Assembly (NCBI GenBank): GCA_014380105.1 | Contig: JACMKL010000039.1 | Coordinates: 1 to 5,701 of the forward strand | Length of the DNA stretch: 5,701 nt | Source of the DNA: Candidatus Melainabacteria bacterium | GTDB lineage: Bacteria; Cyanobacteriota; Vampirovibrionia; Obscuribacterales; Obscuribacteraceae | Direction: 5' to 3' | Shown: positions 1 to 4,869 of the stretch, piece after piece | How the letters are laid out: every line of letters begins with the position of its first letter | Position numbering within the stretch: the first letter of the stretch is position 1 | Notes under the pieces: model-generated | Database searches by the model: none | Told to the model about the DNA's origin: nothing | Seen by the model: the letters and a program-made list of their open reading frames with translations, nothing else | Position numbers and translations under genes: made by a program

Positions 1-246
1 AAGTTCTGATTTGGCTAATTTCCCTTCCAAAGTCTTGATGCGCTCGGAAGATTCAATTAATTGCTGCGCTAAATTCTTGGTCGATTCGACTTGTCCTGCA
101 CCTTTCGTGAACACAGAGCTAAACCAAACCTGTGTTGAAAGTACAGTTCCACGAATAGGACCTGCGACCATCCAGACCACGATGAGGAAGAAGACAACCT
201 CAGCGATCGCCTCAGAATCAAGTTGCCCCTGGTTCTGGGATGCCAC
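1..246 (-). CDS. mreC: MreC-like rod-shape protein, N-terminal 82 codons (cut by window edge)
   Basis: This is the 5' part of a minus-strand gene that runs off the left edge; 82 codons are visible, with no stop. The GTG start at 246 is chosen because a strong AGGAGG-type site lies 7 bases upstream and the gene follows mreB after only 12 bases. The protein has a short polar N-terminus, one hydrophobic segment at about residues 15-30 (AEVVFFLIVVWMVAG), and a linker. From about residue 55 it becomes polar and helix-forming with heptad-like spacing (LAQQLIESSERIKTLEGKL), as expected of a coiled coil. One membrane anchor followed by a periplasmic coiled coil is the plan of MreC, which links MreB filaments to the wall-synthesis machinery. 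The beta-barrel domains that would confirm this lie outside the window, so the name rests on plan and position. Oddly, no Lys or Arg precedes the membrane segment. Confidence 0.65.
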   Translation of the reverse strand, partial: MASQNQGQLDSEAIAEVVFFLIVVWMVAGPIRGTVLSTQVWFSSVFTKGAGQVESTKNLAQQLIESSERIKTLEGKLAKSEL

Positions 247-253
247 CGTAGAG

Positions 254-260
254 CCTCCCT
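254..260 (-). promoter_or_regulatory. Ribosome binding site of the mreC-like gene, overlapping the mreB stop codon
   Basis: Read on the minus strand, AGGGAGG lies 7 bases before the GTG start. Its first two bases belong to the TAG stop of mreB (259-261). Ribosomes ending mreB therefore finish on the site for the next gene, which suggests translational coupling. The site also decides in favour of the GTG start, since no ATG is available nearby in that frame. Confidence 0.8.
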
Positions 261-1287
261 AATTTTCGCAGAGACACTGAGCCAGCACTCTGCGATACAT
301 TGCGTCGGTGAGCATTTTGCCCGTACCGATAGCAACACACGAGAGGGGATCTTCTGCAATTAAAACGGGTACTTCAGTTTCGTTCGAAATCAATTCGTCG
401 AGGCCTTGGAGCAAGGCACCACCACCGGTGAGCATGATGCCGCGGTCGTAGATGTCGGCTGCCAATTCCGGAGGAGTACGCTCGAGTGTGCGACGCACAG
501 CTTCGACAACGCGTACCAAAACCTCAGTCATCGCTTCTCTGACTTCGCCACGACTAATTGTCACAGTGCGAGGCAGTCCGTTGATTAAATTCAATCCACG
601 CACTTCATAGCGATCATTTTCTTGAGTCTTGTAAGCAGAGCCTAGTCGAAATTTTATTTCTTCCGCTGTACGCTCGCCGATAGCCAGTGAGTGCACTTTT
701 TTCAAATAACGAATAATGCTTTCATTTAATTCGTCACCAGCTACTCGCAATGATTCATTGACGACGATACCAGAAAGACTGATCACCGCAACTTCAGTGG
801 TACCGCCACCGATATCAACGATCATTGAGCCTGTCGCTTCCGAAACTGGAAGACCTGAGCCTATCGCTGCTGCCATTGGCTCTTCTGGAAGATAGATTTG
901 ACCTGCACCGGCGCTGCGGGCGGCTTGTCGGACGGCATTACGTTCGACGTCAGTGATACCGCATGGAACACCGATCGCTAAATCAGGAGCCATCCAACCA
1001 CGGTTGCCGTTCATAACACGACTGAGAAATTCTTTGAGCATGTACTCGGCATATTTAAATTCGGCAATCACACCGTCTTTCAATGGACGTGTGGCACGAA
1101 CACCTTGCGGAGTGCGACCAAGCATTGCCCGCGCTTCTTCACCAACTGCTCTGACAGTGTTTGTTGCATCATCGACTGCAACAACTGAGGGCTCTCGCAA
1201 AACGATGCCTTGTTTGTCGATGTAGATCAGAGTATTTGCAGTGCCGAGATCGACACCTATTCCTCTACGAATATAATTCTTGAACAA
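259..1287 (-). CDS. mreB: MreB, bacterial actin homologue that directs rod shape
   Basis: MreB is an ATP-binding actin-like protein that polymerises at the inner face of the membrane and guides lateral peptidoglycan synthesis. The protein is 342 residues, normal for the family. Visible motifs are phosphate-1 GVDLGTANT (11-19), the connect-1 region LPEEPMAAAIGSG (133-145), phosphate-2 VDIGGGTTEVAVIS (157-170) and the adenosine motif IMLTGGGALLQGLDE (284-298). The segment around G97-W98-M99 may be the hydrophobic membrane-insertion loop (inference). The reading frame stays open upstream to a GTG at 1344. I chose the TTG at 1287 because a GGAG lies 9 bases upstream and it gives the typical beginning MFKNYIRRGIGVDLG. 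The 19 extra residues from 1344 look unlike any MreB start and have no binding site. The gene lies 109 bases after the hfq-like gene and 12 before mreC, on the same strand. Function is near certain; only the start is open. Confidence 0.97.
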   Translation of the reverse strand: MFKNYIRRGIGVDLGTANTLIYIDKQGIVLREPSVVAVDDATNTVRAVGEEARAMLGRTPQGVRATRPLKDGVIAEFKYAEYMLKEFLSRVMNGNRGWMAPDLAIGVPCGITDVERNAVRQAARSAGAGQIYLPEEPMAAAIGSGLPVSEATGSMIVDIGGGTTEVAVISLSGIVVNESLRVAGDELNESIIRYLKKVHSLAIGERTAEEIKFRLGSAYKTQENDRYEVRGLNLINGLPRTVTISRGEVREAMTEVLVRVVEAVRRTLERTPPELAADIYDRGIMLTGGGALLQGLDELISNETEVPVLIAEDPLSCVAIGTGKMLTDAMYRRVLAQCLCEN

Positions 1288-1296
1288 GCTAGCAAA

Positions 1297-1300
1297 CTCC
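1297..1300 (-). promoter_or_regulatory. Ribosome binding site supporting the TTG start of mreB
   Basis: GGAG (in context GCGGAG) lies 9 bases upstream of the TTG codon at 1287 on the minus strand. No comparable site precedes the alternative GTG at 1344, so this decides the start. A TTG start with a four-base core suggests modest initiation efficiency. Confidence 0.6.
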
Positions 1301-1334
1301 GCTTGAAGACATGAAGATAAGCGTGACCAACAAA

Positions 1335-1343
1335 AGTGTAACA
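1335..1343 (-). promoter_or_regulatory. Possible extended -10 promoter directly upstream of mreB
   Basis: The minus strand reads TG-T-TACACT, an extended -10 element matching TATAAT at four of six positions. It sits about 50 bases before the mreB start, so a transcript would begin near 1328. No good -35 hexamer is present at 16-18 bases. It could give mreB expression independent of the hfq-like gene, but it may be chance. Confidence 0.25.
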
Positions 1344-1396
1344 CGAATTGAGATCGTGCTGCACTTCAAACCGCATCATTGCAGGCTTTTAGCTTG

Positions 1397-1618
1397 CTAA
1401 GTGGTAGCTGGTTTATATCCAATCACGCTACTTTTCAGCAGCGTTACGGCATCCCCAGCATCATCACTTAAGGCGAAAACTTCATCATCGAACCAACGCA
1501 ATTTGCCGGAAAGCCGGTCACCAGTTGACACCCAGAATTCTAACTTAGTCTTTTCTCTAACATATTTTTCCAATTCTGCGACGCTTGGAGTCTTACCACC
1601 ATGCTCTCTAGTGCTCAT
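1397..1618 (-). CDS. hfq: Hfq-related Sm-like RNA-binding protein of the cyanobacterial type
   Basis: The product has 73 residues and fits one Sm fold: an N-terminal helix (PSVAELEKYVREKT, 11-24) followed by five strands. The Sm1-like part holds STGDRLSGKLRWFDD (31-45). The final strand is VTLLKSSVIGYKP (58-70). It resembles the cyanobacterial Hfq protein as I remember it: 'PSV' before the helix, 'TGD.L.G..RW.D' in the middle and a closing 'I.Y'. The YKHA signature and the Gln-Asp pair of proteobacterial Hfq, which bind uridine-rich RNA, are absent. In Synechocystis the protein is linked to type IV pilus function through the pilus ATPase PilB1, so an RNA-chaperone role here should not be assumed. 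I chose the ATG at 1618 over one seven codons earlier (1639) because GGAGGAG lies 6 bases before it and the promoter would start RNA only a few bases before 1639. It is the first gene of the unit leading to mreB. Confidence 0.85.
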   Translation of the reverse strand: MSTREHGGKTPSVAELEKYVREKTKLEFWVSTGDRLSGKLRWFDDEVFALSDDAGDAVTLLKSSVIGYKPATT

Positions 1619-1624
1619 TAAAGT

Positions 1625-1631
1625 CTCCTCC
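1625..1631 (-). promoter_or_regulatory. Strong ribosome binding site of the hfq-like gene
   Basis: GGAGGAG on the minus strand lies 6 bases before the ATG at 1618. It lies inside the coding frame that would follow from the ATG at 1639, which argues that 1618 is the real start. Confidence 0.8.
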
Positions 1632-1651
1632 GCCACCATCTGAATCAGCTA

Positions 1652-1680
1652 AGAGTACAAATGGCAATCAGCCGTGTCAA
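1652..1680 (-). promoter_or_regulatory. Sigma-70-type promoter for the hfq-mreB-mreC unit
   Basis: The minus strand carries a perfect -35 hexamer TTGACA (1675-1680), a 17-base spacer and a -10 hexamer TACTCT (1652-1657). The -10 keeps the most conserved T, A and final T of TATAAT. Transcription would begin near 1645, leaving a leader of about 27 bases that holds the GGAGGAG site before the ATG at 1618. The -10 is weak, so the call depends on the perfect -35, the ideal spacing and the position. Confidence 0.6.
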
Positions 1681-1924
1681 TCAAGCTGATGGCTGCAGAT
1701 TTCACAGAAGCGCAGTTGCCAGGCGGTATTCATCCTACTGGCGTTATTTCAGCTCTAGTCGCTCTTAGAAGAAGTGCGGCTGGAGCAATTAGAGAGCTCG
1801 TTAACGGTGCCACCATATTTGGTTTCACTGCAGTTGTGCCGGATTCGATATGCGCTCTTTCAAAATGGTCAAACGGATACGTGCCCTTCTAGCCGTTTCA
1901 CTCAAGTATAGGATAAAAGCTTTT
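1681..1924. other. Intergenic region with no supported gene
   Basis: These 244 bases separate the minus-strand glycosyltransferase from the hfq promoter. I see no tRNA and no coding frame with a ribosome binding site. A 72-codon plus-strand frame covers most of it, but it begins inside the hfq promoter without a binding site. Two weak structures are visible. One is a six-pair inverted repeat AAACGG/CCGTTT (1871-1876 and 1893-1898) about 26 bases past the glycosyltransferase stop, which lacks a proper T-run. The other is AGCTCT/AGAGCT (1751-1756 and 1793-1798) with a long loop. Either the first is a poor terminator or transcription of the glycosyltransferase gene continues into hfq. Confidence 0.5.
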
Positions 1925-3283
1925 CTAGCCTGCGTCTGAAGCAGTGGTCGGCTGAGACTCAAGACCGAAGTGCTCAGTAGCCTTCCAGGCTGATGCTTTG
2001 CTGCGGAACATGATTTGCCAGATCGAAACCATTACGCAGGGCGACCAGAGCACGAAGATGTAGGAATTAACGACAAAGGCATTGAAGAATGCGGCCCATG
2101 GCGATAGGTCCTTACGATAAAAGCGCAATGCTGCAAACAGCGGTACGAAAATTGTCACGAGAGCAAACATCGAAACACCAATAATCAACGGTGCATCATT
2201 CGGCACACCATTTACGGTATCTACGACAGCTTGGGCAACAGCGAGGAAAGTCAGTGCAGGCCATGCGAATTCAACTAGGAATGAAAAAATGTCAAAGCGT
2301 TCCACGAGTGAAGCATGTGACGGAAATTGCAGTGGAATGATGTAATCCAGATATCTACGAATGCTACCTTCTGCCCAACGACGACGCTGACGGAAGAGCG
2401 AACGGAAGGTCGTAATGCCTTCCTCGTATACGCATGTGTCTGCGCTAAATTTGATATCCCATCTGTGAATAAGAAGTCGCATGCTCAAGTCGAGGTCGTC
2501 TGTAATTGAATTGTTATTCCAACCACCAACGTCCACGAGCGCGGCACGCTTAACTAATTGACCATTGCCACGCAATTCGACGGCACCGCCAAGTAGATGT
2601 CTACCCATCTGCAAGCAGGTATCCATCGCATATTCAGAAGCCTGGCAATCGACCAAAAATCCTTCCTGGTGGTCGTAGAATTTTTTCTGCGCTTGCACCG
2701 CACCAATGTCATCACCCTTAAGTAACGGAACTGTGATGCGGAAAAAATCTGGTTTTACATATGAATCAGCGTCAAAAACCACAACTATCTCGCCATTGCA
2801 GAGTGGCAGAGCTTCATTAAGGGCAGCTGACTTTCCAGGTTGAGAGCCCTTTTGACGAGCTAAAACATTAAGTCTAGGAAATTCACCTTTGAGATTTTCC
2901 AGAATTTCGAGCATATTGTCTGTCGAACAATCGTCGATTATCCAGACGTCGTAATGCGGATAGTCGATTTTGAAGAGATTTCGGACGCAAGATTCGATTA
3001 CGCGAGATTCGTTTTTGGCCGAAACAAAGATATTAATGTAGGGAGTCCAGTCCAGCGTCGGGACCTCAAAAGGGTGATCCTTGCGCATTCTGTGCCATTT
3101 GACTTGAACTGAAAGCAACCAGACGATGTGGGTAGCTGAGATTGCGACAATCGCCAGGAGAAAGAGATTTACCGCTGAGCCCACCCAGCGATCGAGCACC
3201 CAAGCACTCGCACAAATGAGAGTGAAAAGCGTTATTAATAGAGCTCGATTTGTCATAACAGCTTTGGTTGCCTTATTTGTCAC
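1925..3283 (-). CDS. Membrane-bound processive family 2 glycosyltransferase
   Basis: The product is a 452-residue inner-membrane enzyme with a cytosolic GT-A domain, expected to transfer sugar from a nucleotide sugar to a growing polysaccharide or a lipid. Two membrane segments (about 13-30 and 36-58) precede the catalytic domain. It shows IDDCSTD (116-122, nucleotide binding), PGKSAALN (149-156), the metal-binding DAD within FDADS (170-174), RGNGQLVKR (238-246), TDDLDLSMRL (261-270, holding the likely catalytic acidic residue) and QRRRW (299-303). Three more membrane segments follow (about 334-355, 366-386, 396-422). The DAD, TDD and QxxRW set is that of cellulose, hyaluronan and poly-GlcNAc synthases (BcsA, HasA, IcaA/PgaC). 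The cyanobacterial glucosyldiacylglycerol synthase shares this plan, so a glycolipid product is possible. No PilZ domain or partner gene is visible. The start is uncertain: GTG at 3283 has no clear binding site, and an in-frame ATG at 3256 would give a product nine residues shorter. Confidence 0.88.
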   Translation of the reverse strand: MTNKATKAVMTNRALLITLFTLICASAWVLDRWVGSAVNLFLLAIVAISATHIVWLLSVQVKWHRMRKDHPFEVPTLDWTPYINIFVSAKNESRVIESCVRNLFKIDYPHYDVWIIDDCSTDNMLEILENLKGEFPRLNVLARQKGSQPGKSAALNEALPLCNGEIVVVFDADSYVKPDFFRITVPLLKGDDIGAVQAQKKFYDHQEGFLVDCQASEYAMDTCLQMGRHLLGGAVELRGNGQLVKRAALVDVGGWNNNSITDDLDLSMRLLIHRWDIKFSADTCVYEEGITTFRSLFRQRRRWAEGSIRRYLDYIIPLQFPSHASLVERFDIFSFLVEFAWPALTFLAVAQAVVDTVNGVPNDAPLIIGVSMFALVTIFVPLFAALRFYRKDLSPWAAFFNAFVVNSYIFVLWSPCVMVSIWQIMFRSKASAWKATEHFGLESQPTTASDAG

Positions 3284-3555
3284 CTATTCATAGTAAGAAT
3301 AACCGGTGATCTTCTATAAAGCTCAAATCTTCCAATACTCTAAATAATGACATCTACACAAGCCCTTCCCTGTTGCCTATTGGCGAGTATTAATTTCGAC
3401 TCAGCAAATTGCACAATCTTTCAGTACAAAAGAATTTCAGGCAAGGCAAGAGGCGCCATTCCAATGGTAGTATCTGTGTCTGACAAATCCTTTTCCACAA
3501 GCAAAACTGAGTGCGGAAACAGAATCCTCACCCGGCAAGGCGGATCCACTAAGTA
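3284..3555. other. Divergent intergenic region between the two glycosyltransferase genes
   Basis: These 272 bases must hold the promoters of both flanking genes, but none is convincing. For the minus-strand gene, TTGAGC and TATTCT occur with a 19-base spacer, which is long and would give an almost leaderless RNA. For the plus-strand gene, an extended -10 TG-G-TAGTAT (3465-3473) and a CTGACA/AAAACT pair with 17-base spacing (3480-3508) are weak candidates. A 69-codon plus-strand frame (3347-3556) starts with ATG but lacks a binding site and has a Ser- and Cys-rich composition unlike its neighbours. Its TAA stop overlaps the following gene's ATG by one base. I do not call it a gene. Confidence 0.5.
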
Positions 3556-4821
3556 ATGAACCTGTTCAGCCTCGTCTTTCTGAACACCATGTTGATCGTC
3601 TGCCTGACCGGCTTGACGCACATTTTCTTTATGAGATTCAAGCGGGTTGGACTACCTAGTATTCCGGACGAACGTCTACCTTTTGTATCTGTAATTATTC
3701 CGGCTCGCAACGAAGAAACGAAAATTGCGCGTTGCCTCGAATCTCTTGCGCAGCAAGACTATCCGAACTATGAAATTGTCATAATCGACGATCGCTCAAC
3801 CGACCGCACAGGTGAAATCATTGCCGAGATTGCCTCACGCTACCCGCACGTCAAATTCGTGAAAGGGCGCGAGATGCCTACAGGCTGGCTCGGAAAGTGC
3901 AATGCCCTGGTCCAAGCCTACCCACACACGAAAGGCGAATGGATCATTTTCGCTGACGCTGATACCTGCCACACACACCGTTCTCTTCGCTACGCTCTCA
4001 ATTACGCAATCACTCAAAAGACCGCCATGATCAGCTTTATGCCGATTCAAGAGCTCAAAACTTTCTGGGAGCAAGTAGTTTCACCAGTCTTGCTTGGTTC
4101 GTTCTTGGTTGGCGACCCGATGAATACAGTCAACGATCCTAAAGATGATCGTGCTTACGCATATGGGCAATACATCTTGATTCGACGAGATGTCTACGAT
4201 GCCGTCGGTGGTCACCGTGCAGTCAAAGATCAAATCCTGGACGACATCATGTTGGCTCGAAAGGTCAAAAGCAGTGGTCACCAAATTATGGCTGCTGATG
4301 GATCGCTGCTCTACAAAGTACGTATGTACCAGAATCTCGAGACTTTGTGGTTCGGCTGGACAAAGAATGCCTATTCATTGATTGAATGCAATATTGCCTA
4401 TCTCGCTCTAATTTTGATTTTGATCAACACATCGCTGGTTGGTCCTTTTATCCATCTCGCTTATGTTGCATCAGAAGTTGCCCAGGGAAGACCGCCCGCC
4501 AGTCTGCATTTCATTGCGCCTCTCGTAGGTATTGAATTGTTTATGCTTGCTGCCTGGTTCGGCAACACTAAGCGATACTACGATGGTGTGACGTGGCTGC
4601 ATTTCTTCTATTTGCCTCTCGGTTGCATGATGGTGACTGCTATCTATTTGCGCTCGGCGTACCTGGTTCTGAGTGGCAATAATGTTTCATGGAAAGGGCG
4701 CCAGTATCGCGTCAATTCACACAGCACGATTGAGCCGCAACCGGCTGACACCGAAATCGAATTTGATCAGACTATTGCTAAAGAGTTAGCGACAGCTGGT
4801 TCAATCAAAGAATCAAACTAG
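3556..4821 (+). CDS. Membrane-anchored family 2 glycosyltransferase, HpnB/CrtQ-like
   Basis: The product has 421 residues, with an N-terminal membrane segment (about 4-26), a GT-A catalytic domain and three membrane segments near the C-terminus (about 279-305, 316-336, 345-371). Catalytic features are SVIIPARNEE (45-54), IDDRSTDRT (77-85), PTGWLGKCNAL (108-118), the metal-binding DAD in FADADT (132-137), ILDDIMLARKVKSSGH (227-242) and RMYQNLETLWFGWTKN (256-271). The P-x-GW-x-GK motif and the closing WKGRQY (379-384) recall the hopanoid-associated HpnB and carotenoid CrtQ groups, whose acceptors are lipids. There is no QxxRW, so a single-sugar transfer to a lipid is likelier than polymer synthesis (inference). 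No hopanoid or carotenoid gene is in the window to support either pathway. The C-terminal 35 or so residues are polar and cytosolic. The ATG at 3556 is the first in frame that keeps the N-terminal membrane segment; the binding site is weak (AAGG, far upstream). The gene diverges from the other glycosyltransferase. Confidence 0.88.
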   Translation: MNLFSLVFLNTMLIVCLTGLTHIFFMRFKRVGLPSIPDERLPFVSVIIPARNEETKIARCLESLAQQDYPNYEIVIIDDRSTDRTGEIIAEIASRYPHVKFVKGREMPTGWLGKCNALVQAYPHTKGEWIIFADADTCHTHRSLRYALNYAITQKTAMISFMPIQELKTFWEQVVSPVLLGSFLVGDPMNTVNDPKDDRAYAYGQYILIRRDVYDAVGGHRAVKDQILDDIMLARKVKSSGHQIMAADGSLLYKVRMYQNLETLWFGWTKNAYSLIECNIAYLALILILINTSLVGPFIHLAYVASEVAQGRPPASLHFIAPLVGIELFMLAAWFGNTKRYYDGVTWLHFFYLPLGCMMVTAIYLRSAYLVLSGNNVSWKGRQYRVNSHSTIEPQPADTEIEFDQTIAKELATAGSIKESN

Positions 4822-4826
4822 AAAAT

Positions 4827-4865
4827 AAAATCGAGCAGGCACCAAATTTAGTGTCACGCTATTTT
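4827..4865. terminator. Bidirectional intrinsic terminator between convergent genes
   Basis: A hairpin pairs AGC (4834-4836) with GCT (4858-4860) and GGCAC (4838-4842) with GTGTC (4851-4855). It has a small internal loop and an eight-base terminal loop. AAAAT (4827-4831) lies before it and ATTTT (4861-4865) after it, so either strand has a stem followed by a U-rich tract. It sits in the 48-base gap between two genes that end towards each other. One G-U pair and the internal loop make the stem moderate, so efficiency is uncertain. Confidence 0.55.
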
Positions 4866-4869
4866 GTAA

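Noticed and set aside
69..359. 96-codon minus-strand frame across the mreB-mreC junction
   Set aside because: It overlaps the conserved C-terminus of MreB and the start of the MreC-like protein in another frame, and its product is a low-complexity Ser/Arg-rich string.
1637..1639. ATG at 1639 as the start of the hfq-like gene
   Set aside because: It would sit about six bases after the predicted transcription start and has no binding site, while the ATG at 1618 has GGAGGAG six bases upstream.
1401..1643. 80-codon plus-strand frame covering the hfq-like gene
   Set aside because: It is the antisense of a gene with clear Sm-family features and a strong ribosome binding site; its product is Ser-rich and unlike any family.
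1674..1892. 72-codon plus-strand open frame upstream of hfq
   Set aside because: Its GTG start lies inside the -35 hexamer of the hfq promoter, it has no ribosome binding site, and its product has no recognisable motif. A stop-free frame of this length is expected by chance.
1915..1924. AAAAGCTTTT palindrome directly after the minus-strand glycosyltransferase stop
   Set aside because: It has no loop and only two G-C pairs, so it cannot form a working terminator hairpin; it is too short for a confident regulator site.
3421..3621. 66-codon minus-strand frame overlapping the glycosyltransferase start
   Set aside because: It overlaps the N-terminal membrane segment of the plus-strand enzyme, lacks a binding site and has no recognisable motif.
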